A stretch of DNA of 64,000 nucleotides, from NCBI GenBank assembly GCA_033030425.1, contig JAUFSD010000003.1:1488001-1552000 (forward strand), read 5' to 3'. Source of the stretch: Verpa conica. Lineage: Eukaryota > Ascomycota > Pezizomycetes > Pezizales > Morchellaceae. Below the pieces are notes generated by a model. The model was not told the origin of the DNA and did no database searches. It worked only from the letters and a program-made list of their open reading frames with translations. Below, piece after piece: positions 10,051 through 22,400 of this stretch. Made by a program: the position numbers and the translations under genes. Each line of letters starts with the position of its first letter. Position 1 is the stretch's first letter.

Positions 10051-12003
10051 CTACTGCGTCTCGCTCTCAATATTCAAATCACTGTACCCATAACTCGAGT
10101 ACTGCGATAACGGCGGTGGCATCGGGAAAGTCTCCATCAACTCGCTCGGGAGTAGTTGACTTCTAGTAATAGCTCTAGAACCACCAAAATCGTCATCATC
10201 ATCGTTGAATTCTATTTTTGCCTGCTCATCGTCTACCACATCTGATTCCGGTCCGGGTAGGGTTTGGGAAGGCGGAATATCTTCTATACTATTCTCATCT
10301 CCCATAGCTAATAATGGTGTGGTTGGTATTATTATTTCTGATAAGGATTGTAACGATTTCGCTAGACAAACGTTTTTCGTATCATCTGTAATTGGGTTGG
10401 GTTTTCCTGGTAAAAACTGTGAAGACTCCTGTTTATCCTCTATATCCGCGGAGCCCGGCACATTAACAATCCCCGGCGCAACCAGCTGAGAGGGCTCCTG
10501 TCCATCTTCTCTACTAGTAGGGTTCAATTCGTTGGCAATATCAGGCGCAACCCCCTGTGAAGGCTCTTTTTCATCACTTCCTACAGAGTCTTCCCTTAAA
10601 ACCACAGAAACCCATTGCGAACTCATCAGTATCTCTGGAGATTCATGTTGGTAAGTTCCCTCGTGCTGCCAAAAACTTGAAGGAAACTGTTGAGTCCTGT
10701 AGGCGTCGTATTGCGGGACCTCTTCCAATCCGTCCTCATGTTTAAGATCTTCGCTTGCTATGTCTTCGCCCACTAGGGGGGCTAGAGTCGTTTCGGTATT
10801 GAGTATAGATCTTGTCTTGCCTTCGTGCATGGGCGGAATAAGGTGCTCTTCATCTTCGAGTTCGGGAGTATCGTTATGGAATTCGGGAGGTACTAGGCAT
10901 GCCATTCTGTGGAGTGGCTCTTGGACGTCTCCGTCATTTATAAAGGGTAAATTCTGGAGTCCAGAGGTGCCAGGGTCTTCAATAGGTGGGTCGCTCTTGT
11001 AGGAGGGGTTGATGTAGAAGGGCTCTTGGACCCTTATGAGCCCAATCGCGGGTTTCTGTGGCCCAGGAGATCCAAAGGTGGGAATGCTCCCCTGGGTTTG
11101 TGAGAAGATTTTGGTGTTGTGAGCTTGTAAGTTTTGAATGGGTTGTGTAGGAAGTGAGACGTCTTGTGTATCTTCGAGGTCCCACCATTGACTGCTATTA
11201 ATCGTTCTGTCTTTACTGCCAGTTGGGACTCTTCTCTCTACCTCCTCAATCTCCGTAGGAACGTCTGATTCTGGTGTCTCCTTAGCTTCCTGGCTCTTTT
11301 TTTTGCCGTGTTTTCTTTGCCTCGATCTTTTCTGACTCAGTACAAATAATGACCGACCCGCTCGCTTCAGCGTTTGACTATGATATTCATCCTCTATATC
11401 TACTTGCTCCGCCTGCAGAGTCATCGGCGATTTGCTCAACCTTGTCGTTGGTGAAGTCTGATTGCTCAACCCACCCCTGTCCTGCTGACTCTGGTACGGT
11501 GTAAGCGGGGTTGTCGGCGGAGACTTTGAATCTGGAACCTCAAGTATCTTTCGCCTCTTCGGTGTTACAGGTACTAGTAGGGGCGGCATCACAATTATAG
11601 GGCTTACAGATACCTGCGATTTCCCTTCCTCTGGTGGCGATGAGAGGGGAGATGAATACTCCACCTCCCCATCCGCGAAAGCGTCATGATAATTGAACTC
11701 CGGGGATTGTGTATTCTGCGCGAACTGTGTCTCGGGTACCTCAGCGCCTGGGGATAGGCGTTTCCGGCGTTTCCTAGGTGGGGTTTTTAGGAGGTCGCCT
11801 TCTGTTTTCTCGGTGGTGTTTTGGGGGACACTACCGAAGCCGAAAGAGGCGAGACCTGTCTGTTTAAGCTCATTTCTATGGGAGGTGGATGATTTTTGCC
11901 TGACTGATTTGAGATTATCATTTAGGCCAATGAGACGAGCTTGCTTGAGGGGTTGGTGGGAGATGGCGGCTGTGATGACTTTCGGAGTTTTGCCTTTTGT
12001 CAT
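10051..12003 (-). CDS. Uncharacterised disordered protein, 650 aa, probably nuclear
   Basis: One uninterrupted exon, ATG at 12003-12001, stop at 10053-10051. I do not recognise the family. The protein is rich in Ser, Pro, Glu and Asp with many SP/TP sites. It has basic clusters that look like nuclear localisation signals (PPRKRRKRLS near residue 75; SQKRSRQRKHGKKKSQEAK near residue 225) and an acidic C-terminal third ending in a tract of D (EFNDDDDDFGGS). The N-terminal ~60 residues (KQARLIGLNDNLKSVRQ, KQTGLASFGFGS) look the most constrained. Phrases containing EPSQ/ESSQ recur three times around residues 480-540, suggesting degenerate internal repeats. The 1,950-nt open frame in a region of frequent stops makes it a real gene; its function is not inferable. 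Confidence 0.8.
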   Translation of the reverse strand: MTKGKTPKVITAAISHQPLKQARLIGLNDNLKSVRQKSSTSHRNELKQTGLASFGFGSVPQNTTEKTEGDLLKTPPRKRRKRLSPGAEVPETQFAQNTQSPEFNYHDAFADGEVEYSSPLSSPPEEGKSQVSVSPIIVMPPLLVPVTPKRRKILEVPDSKSPPTTPLTPYQSQQDRGGLSNQTSPTTRLSKSPMTLQAEQVDIEDEYHSQTLKRAGRSLFVLSQKRSRQRKHGKKKSQEAKETPESDVPTEIEEVERRVPTGSKDRTINSSQWWDLEDTQDVSLPTQPIQNLQAHNTKIFSQTQGSIPTFGSPGPQKPAIGLIRVQEPFYINPSYKSDPPIEDPGTSGLQNLPFINDGDVQEPLHRMACLVPPEFHNDTPELEDEEHLIPPMHEGKTRSILNTETTLAPLVGEDIASEDLKHEDGLEEVPQYDAYRTQQFPSSFWQHEGTYQHESPEILMSSQWVSVVLREDSVGSDEKEPSQGVAPDIANELNPTSREDGQEPSQLVAPGIVNVPGSADIEDKQESSQFLPGKPNPITDDTKNVCLAKSLQSLSEIIIPTTPLLAMGDENSIEDIPPSQTLPGPESDVVDDEQAKIEFNDDDDDFGGSRAITRSQLLPSELMETFPMPPPLSQYSSYGYSDLNIESETQ

Positions 12004-13165
12004 GGCTGATGTTGACAGAGTGAGTTTGGAGGGATGTGATGGATAGGAATAATGTACATATGTGGAAACCGGGAGAATAGGAAGGGGGAGGAGAAAGCTA
12101 GATGTAAGAAACAGGTGATAGAAGGGAGGAGGGATAGATGCTGGATTAGAACTGTCACGTCACCCTTTGGAAGACGCGCTTCAACCACTTTCCTTTACTA
12201 AAGTGGGTCGAAACAAAAGCGCGTTGACCCAACTGTTACGCTTTGGAATTTTGAGATCCCTTTTTCCTTAGTGTCAATGCGTGAGACGGCGAGTCATGAA
12301 AGTTCTGGTCTTTAGGAAACTCTTACATCCTTCTGGCTCGTTTTCGTCCGCAGAGTTTAAAGTCCAGTTAACATCGATTGTCCCAATGACCCCTGTCTGT
12401 TTGTGAAATATAGGTGAGAATATATAACCCAATACTGCATTACGTTGGGTTCATCGCCTTAATCGCGGCGCCAGCTCTGTACACATTTATGATCACCTAT
12501 TTTATAGACTATCAAGTTAAAGAAACGCTAGGTCTACAGTTAATGAGGGTCCGCTAGTACGTATAGACTTGTAGTTTAAACAGCGTGTAAGCTGGAGTCC
12601 TAGACTCGTGTGCCCATCACAAACGTAGAGCGGCTGAAGTTAAAATAGATAAGCACTTTCTAAAAGTATTCAAGGTATAAACAGATTTCGCTGGAATTTA
12701 TATAGGAGATATATAAATAGTAGATTCCAAGACATTGCGATAGATGAATCTCGTAAGTAGGAGCTTGGAGAAAGGGTATGTGAGAGCGAGGGCTCTTATA
12801 AAAGCGGGCTAAAACGGCGTCCCAATATATACTAGCATTTTGCCTCCTATCGTGATATTCTCAACTGTGGGTAGAGGTCGTATCCTTACTATATGTAGTA
12901 TATGCGCTCAGCAGCTGGTTATAGAGTAAAGAGACGTAACCTCTCTTCACTGGCTAGCTTAATGATACTAATAGCTCAAGCGGCCCTATAATATTACTCT
13001 AAATAGATGAAAGTAGCGCTTGAACTGACTCTATACACTGGGATTGGGGAGTAATTTTGTCACGAATAGGAAACGTATATTAATTTAAGTACTGTGGTTT
13101 CCCCCTTATATGGGGTTCTGTCAGGAGCTCTTAGAAGTACACTCTATATATAAGAAAGAGAAAAT
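12004..13165. other. Intergenic, no gene seen
   Basis: The promoter of the 650-aa protein gene lies at the left end, followed by about 1 kb of AT-rich sequence with many stops in all frames. No RNA gene or clear repeat recognised. Confidence 0.5.
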
Positions 13166-14775
13166 TTAATCAACATAATGCCCTACAAATCCACACGCTA
13201 AAACTAACATAAAACAACAAAACAAAAACAAAATATCTTTCTCAACCTTCCCCACTAGGCTCAACGAGACCACGACCACCACATTCAACGGGATTCTCAG
13301 AATCCCATAAACTGTAGCTCTATGTCTGTTTTCTACAATCCTCCCTTTTAATGTCCCCATTGCTGGGAAGTAGATACCTACACATACCTCAAATACACAA
13401 AACGCGTAGAACACAATATGCTCATCCTTTATATACACTGTTGTGAACAGGGCTCCTGCACTAATAGCAAAGACCCATAAGAGTAACCGAGAATCACTGA
13501 TAAGAGTTCTAGCGAGCTCGTTGAAAATATAGGAGCCGAGCATCATGGAAGCCATGAAGTTAGCGAAGATTATACCGTATGGGAGGGTTAGAGGGTCAGG
13601 AGTTGCGACGGCTTGGAGAAAGGGGGCCCAGAGGAAGACGAAGATGTACATCGAGGCTTCTTGGCAACATGATGCGACTCCGAGTGAGAGGATGCGTTTG
13701 TCTGGGGTTCGAGTTTCTTTAGTAACTGTGTATTCAAGTCATAATAAAAGTTATATACTCACCACTAAAGACGACTAGGAGGGTGTTTTTTGAAACAATC
13801 CCATTTCGGGAAGTGTTTGGTCTTGAACCGTAATTCTCGTTCTGCCAACTCAGAAGTATCGTTTGTCAGTCGCTTGAACGTTTTAGTCGGCAAAAGAAAG
13901 TGACAACCTACCCAAGTCATCCAAATTGTCATAAATGCAAGTCCTAATAATACACATGAAGCCATAAACGGGCTCTCTCTTGTCCCCGTCATGCTAACCA
14001 ACCACTCTGACGACACGCCAGCTGTGATAGCAACAATTGAGTTTGTTACTGTTAGCACCCCAAATAATTGACTGAGTGCACCCCCACCACTACTTCCCCG
14101 AGCAAGCCCGCGATTATGGAACTCTGTCACCATCCATGACTCGAAACAACTATATAGGATAGATGTGGATACACCCCCTAACAGCCTACCCCCATATAGA
14201 AATGGTTTTGTTCTGAATAGAGTCGAAAGGCAGGATAGAGTGTAAGCTACGCAATAGATAAGGCATAGTAATCTCCTTCCTAATCTACTCGACCGTTAAA
14301 GGTAACTTATTAGTTCTATACTTCTCAGATAGGATTGATCAAGAGCGTATTCTGGTAGTAACTGACCTATCAGCTAAACTACCAACAAAGTACGCGCTCA
14401 CGGCACCCGATAGAAACCCAGCTGTAAAGAATCTCGCGACGGTCTCCTCCGGGAACCCCATTTGGTCACGATATAATGCATAGATATGTGATCCCTTTGA
14501 AATTTCTCAATTAGTTAGTTTGGTTATTCCTGGAGAGATAGAGGCAGCTTAAACATGCTTCGAACCTGTAGCCAGTCAGCACCCATGGTAAGGGCATACA
14601 CCACAAGATAAAGTCGTGTAAATTTTGACGTCGCATCTTTCAACGTGGCCACTCCAGCGCTAGAATCCCCCGCTACAATTTTATTTGTGTTGTCACTGTT
14701 TTTCAGACGCTGGCGAAAGAAGAGAAAAGCACATGCTATTCCTAGTACTAGGAAGTTAATCGTATAGAAAATCAT
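13166..14775 (-). CDS. MFS transporter, MFSD5/molybdate-anion type
   Basis: Membrane transporter of the major facilitator superfamily, related to eukaryotic MFSD5 (DUF791), which includes molybdate uptake proteins. Five exons: 14566-14775, 14367-14494, 13912-14284, 13763-13841 and 13166-13701; introns are 61-82 nt. Product 441 aa, normal for the family. An N-terminal hydrophobic segment (FYTINFLVLGIACAFLFF) precedes a charged stretch and then ADWLQ/GSHIYALYRDQMG, an MFS loop (SLADRLGRRLL) and FESWMVTEFHNRG, all typical. The second half has SMYIFVFLWAPFLQ, AFCVFEVCVGIYFPAMGTLK and YGILRIPLNVVVV. Two introns interrupt regions where a naive reading breaks frame: TW|NENYG and VVFS|DKRIL. Substrate is not provable from sequence. 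Confidence 0.88.
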
Positions 14776-15402
14776 TGAAGCTTTGTTGCTAGGTGATGTT
14801 TATGAAGAGATGGACAAGTATATGAATAGGACTAGAGGACACTAGAAGTAATGCGTCTCACGCAGTTTCAAATAAATATCATAGTCCTTGTTCGGCTAGT
14901 GCTACATTTCGGTTGGAACCGCGGCCGGCAGCCTTATGCCTGCATGGTTTCGCGACTAACCCAAATACCATATATCATGTATTGACTAAATATAGGTTCA
15001 AGTTGAAATTTAGTATCGCTTTTAGTAATTATGAAAATTGGTGTAGTAAAATATTCGTGACGTGCTCATGGTAGTTTTTATATATATATATACCTGGTCT
15101 GGCGTTAATTAGGAGTCGTTGGTCTACGTACATCTTATAAAGGGTAAGGTGTTTCACACTTCTACTATTTTCTATCAGTAGATAAACTCGAGTATTAATA
15201 ACGGGGTGGGGGGGGGGGGGAAAGAGGAAAGGGGATTGCCTGCATGGTTGGTCTTCTGGAAGAATATATACTCCTCACTCTTTATTGCTTTCTCTTAGAG
15301 TTAATTATAATGAACCTTGACCACTCTATCAATGATAATAGATTTTGGTATGGAAGCCACATTCCCACTATGTAGCATAAGAATTTGTCCTAGTAAACGT
15401 AT
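14776..15402. other. Intergenic, no gene seen
   Basis: Upstream of the transporter gene. Holds a run of 13 G at 15208-15220 and AT-rich filler. No coding or RNA signal recognised. Confidence 0.5.
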
Positions 15403-15523
15403 TTGGTTTAAGCACAGAGTGGATTCAACGAAAATAGCGCGTACAGGCGCTGAAATCCAGCGTTTTTGTACCTTGGCCTACCAGCAGTAAATTACATGTA
15501 AGTTTTGGCTAATTTGCGCTTCT
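15403..15523 (-). mobile_element. Half-copy relic of the 49.6 kb MITE family
   Basis: Read on the minus strand this stretch follows the left terminal repeat plus adjoining interior of the element at 49639-49962. Shared features include the GTACAAAAACGCT core (seen here as AGCGTTTTTGTAC), CCAGCGC next to it, and further in the CTCTGTRCTT word. Differences are mostly transitions plus small gaps. The other terminal repeat is missing, so this is a truncated, decayed copy. Confidence 0.6.
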
Positions 15524-16433
15524 ATAAAATACTAGTATATTCTTATAGCGGTTATGACACTCGAGAGCGGCCCGTATTTTGAGAGTGGCGATAAACAGTA
15601 TAAAACGCGTTCTTGCTTTGACAATGTTTTTTTGCTTTCAAGGGGGGGCATCAACAATAGATTATTATAGTACAGAAGTTTCTACGAAAGGTCCAGAGAA
15701 CTTTACCCGGTACACCACTCCTTGTAGCTGCAACCACATGTGCTAAAGTTTGATTTTATGATCTCAGGCCAAACACTATTTATATATAGTGAGCTATTAC
15801 CCTAGTAGATCTTATGTAAATGCGCCGAAGAAACTCATCCACATTCAACTAAATCATTAGAGTAAAACACTTAGGCTTGAATATTCGATCTATCGGCTGA
15901 GGTAGGTATTGTAGATAATCACGAGGTGTATGATGGGAATTTGTGGTAGAAAATTGGGGGGAGAGCGCGCTGCTATAGGGTACAATAGGATTCAACATGT
16001 AAGTGCACTGAAATATCTGTAAATGTGCTGATGCATGCATGCTTGAGGGGACCCTGGAGAATTCTTGATTTTTAGGGAGAGAATGGGATCCAAAGATGGT
16101 TGTCTGTGACCATAGAGCACCGTCAGGCCCTTATACTTTATATTATCTACGGTGTATGCAGATCTAGAATATGTAGTCGAAAGTTTTATGTGGTGTAACA
16201 AGTTGCATTACTGTAGTTCTGTTATCAGGTACACGGGTATATCTAAATTTTGTTGAATTTTGGAAGCAAATACAGCTCTCCTCATCGTACAAAGCTAGAA
16301 TAAATTCGTTCAACCCTCATGCAATTCACTGAATACACATGGAAAAAAAATTGGAAAAAAAGGAATAAACCACGCTTTTTTACATGGAGTACAAAAACGC
16401 CCGACATCTCTAAAATTCGAATATGATACGCGT
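15524..16433. other. Intergenic, 3' side of the BiP gene
   Basis: No gene recognised. Contains A/T runs near 16345-16380 that probably belong to the 3' end region of the BiP transcript. Confidence 0.5.
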
Positions 16434-18625
16434 TTACAACTCATCGTGATCCTTTGGCTCTTCATCACCACCAGCTCCAGCGTACACTATTAAGAAAAAG
16501 TTAGTCAGCTAGTTCAATAAAATATCATTGGCTAAGGATTAAGTGTAACTTACTCTTGCTTGTAATTGGGTAAGCGACCTGGCTGAGCTTCTCCTTCTGC
16601 TCATCAAAGTCCTCAGTGGTAGCTGTAGCAGCGTTTTCCTCAAGCCACTCGGTAGTTTCTTTAACGGCAGCGAGAAGTTTCTCCTTATCATCCTCATCGA
16701 GCTTACCACCGAGACCATCGTCGTCGTTAACTTGGTTCTTCAAGGAGAAAGCGTAGTTTTCAAGACCGTTCCTGGCCTCAATCCTCTCCCTGTTGGCCTT
16801 GTCCTCGTCGGCAAACTTCTCTGCCTCAGCAACCATGCGGTCGATCTCTTCCTGGCTCAAACGACCACGCTCGTTGGTGATAGTAATGCTCTCAGCCTTT
16901 CCAGTGGCCTTGTCTGAAGCGGAAACCTTAAGGATACCGTTGGCATCGAGTTCGAAAGAGACCTCAATCTGAGGAACACCACGAGGAGCAGGAGGGATGC
17001 CAGTAAGCTCGAATTTGCCCAAAAGATTGTTGTCCTTAGTCATGGAACGTTCACCCTCGTAGACCTGGATCAAGACTACTGGCTGGTTATCGGCAGCAGT
17101 AGAGAAGATCTGAGACTTGCGGGTAGGGATGATAGTATTCCGGGTGATGAGCTTGGTCATGACACCGCCAGTAGTTTCGATACCAAGGGTCAATGGGTTG
17201 ACATCCATAAGGACAATATCATCAGTTCCCTCCTCCCCGGACAAGACACCGCCCTGGACGGCAGCACCATAGGCAACAGCCTCATCAGGGTTGATACCCT
17301 TAGAAGCCTGCTTCCCGCCAAAGTATTCCTCCAAAAGAGCCTGGACCTTGGGGATACGGGTAGATCCACCAACGAGGACGATATCGTCAACCTCTGACTT
17401 CTTGACCTTGGCATCCTTAAGGACCTGCTCGACGGGCTTGAGGGTCTTCTTGAACAAATCAAGATTGAGCTCTTCAAACTTGGCGCGGGTGAGAGTCTCA
17501 GAGAAGTCCTTGCCCTCGTGGAAAGCTTCGATTTCAATACGAACGGACATTTGAGAGGAAAGAGTACGTTTGGCCTTCTCGACCTCACGCTTAAGCTTAC
17601 CCATGGTCTTGAGGTCTTTGGCAATCTCAACGCTGTGCTTCTTGTTGTAAAGCTTGGCGAAGTGCTGAATAACACGGTGATCAAAATCCTCTCCTCCAAG
17701 ATGAGTATCACCAGCGGTAGCCAAGACCTCGAAAACACCCTGGTCGATAGACAAAAGAGAAACATCAAAGGTACCACCACCAAGGTCGTAAACAATGATC
17801 TGGCGTTCACCACCCTGCTTGTCAAGTCCATAGGCGATGGCGGCGGCAGTGGGCTCATTGACGACACGGAGGACATTGAGACCTGCGATAGCACCAGCAT
17901 CCTTGGTGGCCTGGCGCTGAGCGTCGTTGAAGTAAGCGGGAACGGTGACGACAGCATGGGTGACCTTCTTGGAGAGATATCCCTCGGCAATCTCCTTCAT
18001 TTTGCCAAGAATCATGGCAGAGATCTCTTCAGGAGTAAAGATCCTGTCAGCACCGTTGACCTTAACTTCAACAACTGGGTTTCCATTCTTGTTGATGACA
18101 TTGAAAGGGAAGTGCTTGATATCGGTTTGGACGTCCTTGTCATTGAACTTGCGTCCAATCAAACGCCTGCAGGGAATTCATTAGTCCACAAAACATAAAG
18201 GTAACTATAATTATATAGATAGTAACTTACTTGACATCAAAGACAGTGTTGGTAGGGTTGGCCGCATATTGATTTTTTGCGGCGTCACCAACCAAACGTT
18301 CATCATCGGTGAAAGCAACATATGAAGGTGTGATTCGATTTCCCTGATCGTTAACCAAGATCTCAACACGGCCAGACTTCATTACACCAACACAACTATA
18401 TTAAAGATAAGTTAGTTTTGAATTGTACCTTAAAGGGTCACTCGAGTGAAGCTAGACTCACGAGTATGTTGTTCCCAAATCGATACCAATGACAGTACCA
18501 TAGTTTTCAGCTTCACTGTCTGAAGCTGCTGATGCTGGTGATAGAAATAGTAGAGGAGCAAGGAAAATGAAAAAGAGGTAGAGGACCGCAGTCCAGGCTA
18601 CCGGTTTGCCCTTATTATCGATCAT
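16434..18625 (-). CDS. kar2: BiP/Kar2, ER-lumenal Hsp70 chaperone
   Basis: ATP-driven chaperone of the ER lumen for translocation, folding and the unfolded-protein response. Exons are 18462-18625, 18231-18395, 16554-18166 and 16434-16486; introns 64-67 nt. Product 664 aa, standard length. An N-terminal signal sequence has basic residues then a hydrophobic core ([20 protein letters not shown]). The ATPase signatures [28 protein letters not shown] and [13 protein letters not shown] are intact. The substrate-binding region starts around [19 protein letters not shown], and the C terminus is [10 protein letters not shown], an HDEL retrieval signal encoded on its own 53-nt last exon. Intron 1 splits GTTYS|C. 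The start at 18625 gives a proper signal peptide. Gene 2.2 kb from HBS1's start end, same strand. Confidence 0.97.
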
Positions 18626-19480
18626 AAGGAGCGACCGTTTATTAGAGAACGTAGGTCGTGAAATTACAAACCAGTCAAGACTTTTAGTAAATCTGATGAA
18701 ATGAAAGGTTCTTGTTGTATTGAATGCGCGGTGGTTGAGAAGAGGAGAAGATTTGGGGTGGAGAGAAGATGGATTGCTTTATAACAGTCCTGGGAGAAAA
18801 AGCCACCTTTCGTAGTTGAGGACACTTTTCAAACTTCCACGTTCGCTGAGCTTTCTACCTACGACCAGTTTCCTAGAGGCTAGGCTTAGTCATATACGCC
18901 AAGTCTTGTCTACAGCCACCTCACAGGGATGTCACCACACCAAGTCAGGGGAAAGAACACGGTGGTAACTTAGGGCTAGTGGTGCAGTAAGTATGCATAC
19001 CTTATGTGAACATCTAATACGCCATCGGAAAGACGGTGCGGAGTTGTGGAACGTTCTAGTCTCGATGACCATCTGAGAAACTCTGTCTGGTATTTGTGTT
19101 CTTGTGATCTGCGCGCTATCTGACTGTACCGCCACAGCAGAACGCAACGTTTTTACTAACAGTCACCCTTACTGAGCCCTACATAGAAGTCGTAAAAAAA
19201 GCATGAGTATCAAATATTTATTTGGGTCTTTCGCGCGTAAAAGAACCTTACGCCCTGTGATAAGGCCTTATTTAGGTAAAATACTTTGTAACTCTTGCCA
19301 AACAAGCCAAGTAGCTGCATGTATGTATCTGGCATCTATAAGAATTGGTTTGTCGTAGGAAAAAAAAATTATTTATGGGACTTTGTTCTAGTACACATGT
19401 AGTTAAATTTTTGAAAATTAATTTAAATACGTGTTATTAAAGGGTAAAAGCAATGTGGTGGCGGCAATACCACTAGTAAA
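18626..19480. other. Intergenic, BiP promoter region
   Basis: Presumed BiP promoter. One GGAACGTTCTAG word at 19048-19059 resembles a two-unit heat-shock element, and CCACGTTCGCTGAG near 18838 loosely resembles a UPR-type site; both are weak single matches and unproven. No gene seen. Confidence 0.4.
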
Positions 19481-22400
19481 TTACTCCACAATTCCAGCAG
19501 CAACAGTTTGCCCACCGCTCCGTAGTACCACCTTGTAACCCGCCTCCAAAGGAATTGGGCTGCCCATCAATTCTACCTTTACAATTGCCAAAGATCCAGC
19601 AGTGATATGCCTTGGTTTCTTCTTTACCACGGTACCACTTACTTTATCCAGTGTTGCGAATAAATAAACAATTTTTCCGGGTGCATGAAGTCGTCCTCTG
19701 TGAACGTCCACCATCATGGGAGTGAGGCCTTCGAATGCTAGGATTTTTATTGTAAATGAACTTTGAGGGGTGATACGGTTTGATTGATCGCATATGATAT
19801 CTCCCTCCCTGTTCTATTTAGTTTATATTTGTGTAAGTTCTTGATATTGGATTTGTACCTTAGATGTACCATATCAATGTTGGATAAGTGTATGACAACG
19901 TTGTGACCAGCAACTGCCCAATCCATGGGCTCTTCGTCTACCTCGATTGCCTTGATGATCCCATTCTCGCCACTAGGTATAGCAGTTATAATATCCCCCA
20001 CTTGAATGCTCCCCGCCTCTATTCTTCCGGAAATTGATACTGGGTTCATAATCCCCCCTCTGAAGACGTCCGAGATGGTTAACCGTAATGGTTTCTCAAT
20101 CGCTCGTGTTAAAGGTTTCGTTTTCTCTGTGGGGTAGGTAAGGTTGTTAACATAGTCCGTTGTATAAAATGCAACTAAGAATGGTATCCTACCAAGTTCT
20201 TCCACCAGAGTTGGCCCTGAGTACCAGGGAATGAGGCCAGCCTCCGGTTTCTTTACGATATTCCCACCTGTCAGCCCACTACAAGGTATGAAACTGATGT
20301 TCTTTGAAGCGAATCCAGCCTGTGTAAGGAATTGTGATATCTGCTGCTCTATCTCCTTAAACCGCTCGTGGGACCATTCGACCGAATCAAGCTTGTTTAC
20401 AACCACGATTATTCGTTGAACGCCCATGCTCCTAACAAGCAGCGTATGCTCCTTAGTTTGCCCCTTTAAGTGGAATCCTGATTCAAAAGCTCCTATCGAA
20501 GAATCGATCACAAGTACCGCAAAGTCAGCTTGGGATGCACCAGCGATCATATTCGGGATAAAGTCGCGATGGCCAGGAGCATCTAGGATCGTAAATCGAG
20601 CCCTTTCAGTTTCGAACTTATTCACAGCAATGTCCATTGTGACACCTCTGAGGAATTTGGAATTAGCATCCAATATACTTTAAAGGTGTAAAGTTACGAT
20701 ACCTGCTACGCTCCTCTTCTGTCTGATCTAAAACCCAAGCAAGTGCGAAGGATGATCTTCCCATCTCCCCTGCTTCTCGTTTGAATTTTTCAATTGTTTT
20801 TTTGTCTACTACTCCAGTATCCAAGAGTAGTCTTCCCATTAGAGTACTCTTCCCAGCATCGACATGTCCTAGAACAGGTAAGCTATTTTAGTATCAGTTA
20901 TAGATAGTTTAACAAACCTATTACTACAAAGTTAGCATTCTCTTTTGCCGTAGAATTCTTATATTCCTCAAGAACATTGATCCTTTTCCGTTGCCTCACA
21001 GGCGTATTATCGATGTTGATTGCTTGTACTGCGGCTTCTACTTTCTGCATTGCCTTCGCATCTGCCACGGCTTTTGTATCATCCTTGGTTGCGACCTTGC
21101 CATTCAAGCCTATGGAGAGTATCTGTATATTAGACTATTTTAAATACAACTATCAAGTCTGTGGGACAAAAAATTAACTACCTTTGCTAGAACTCTGGGC
21201 TGCAACAACTATATCATCCGGACTTGGACCAGTGAATGCGCTCGTGGGAGCTCCTGGTAATGAAAACATATGACTGTCAGCTACCTCAATCCCATATACT
21301 GATGTGAGTCTATCTCCAAACATAGACAATGCAAACTTCGAAGGCCCAGCCCGTAAATCTAAAACGGGAGCAGAGTATTCTATTTCTTGGGTAGGGATAG
21401 GCTGCTCTTTTGGCTCTCTTGTCATTTGGTCAAGGCTTTTGCTAGGCTTATTCTGTATAGGATTTTGTGTAGGGGTCGATGTCCTAGGAATCGGACTTTT
21501 GAGTAATTCTGTTGGCAAAGTATCAAGGATTGCTGTTACTACCGAGGATGTCGGTCCGATAGGTGGAGGAGAGTGTTTTAGTGAAAGGCGAGATAGCATA
21601 GACACTGCAGTGCTTTTTTCTCCACTAGAAATTTTTTCCTGTTGTTTCTTTTGGGCCTCTGCTTTCTCCTTTCTAGATTTTGCTAGTGCTGCAAGTTTCG
21701 AAGTCTTTCCACCTGGTGGTCCACCCGAACCCCCAAGAAGTCCACCACGAGGACATAGCGATTCAGCCACGATAGATCCTCTTCGATCTTCAGGGATGTT
21801 TCCCCATGGTGCATCTAAGAAGAATCCATATACAGCCGCAGAGCTCTTAGGGACATCGTAGTTTCCGAAATAGCCTTGACCTTGACCAGTCCCTGAGATG
21901 AGCACTGAGCATCCTGTACAATCAGTGTAGGAGCGATGCACCTGCCTATAACACAGATGGGTACCGTAACGGGGAACAAGATTGAAAGTAGAGGGAAGAG
22001 ATGGAGTGGAGACGAGGGGAATAAAATAAATCTAATTACCTTTTTTGGTTTGAGACTTCTTTTTTTTAGATGACTTCTCATAGTTGTCTACTCAAGCAGT
22101 TAGATGTGTGGGTATCTATGAAGAAACAGGTGCCATAGGAGCTTTACTAAGGATATAATTAACAGTCTTCTCGACATTGAAAAAGTAGTACCACAAAGTC
22201 TCTTGGATATCATTATCGGTTAATCCTGCTATATTGTTGCCTAGAATTTCCCGTGTCTTTTGCAAGCCCTCGTTCAACTGATCTGTTTGCTGGCTTCAGT
22301 CTCATGCGTCTCAAAGTAAAAAGCTCACACGGAAGAGTTAATTATACTCTTGTCACTTTCGCTCATCTCTACTTGTCCACTGGATTAGAAATTTTTCACA

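Noticed and set aside
17190..18198. Long open frames antisense to or out of frame with BiP
   Set aside because: They lie over the conserved BiP exon, have no family features, and arise from its biased codon use.
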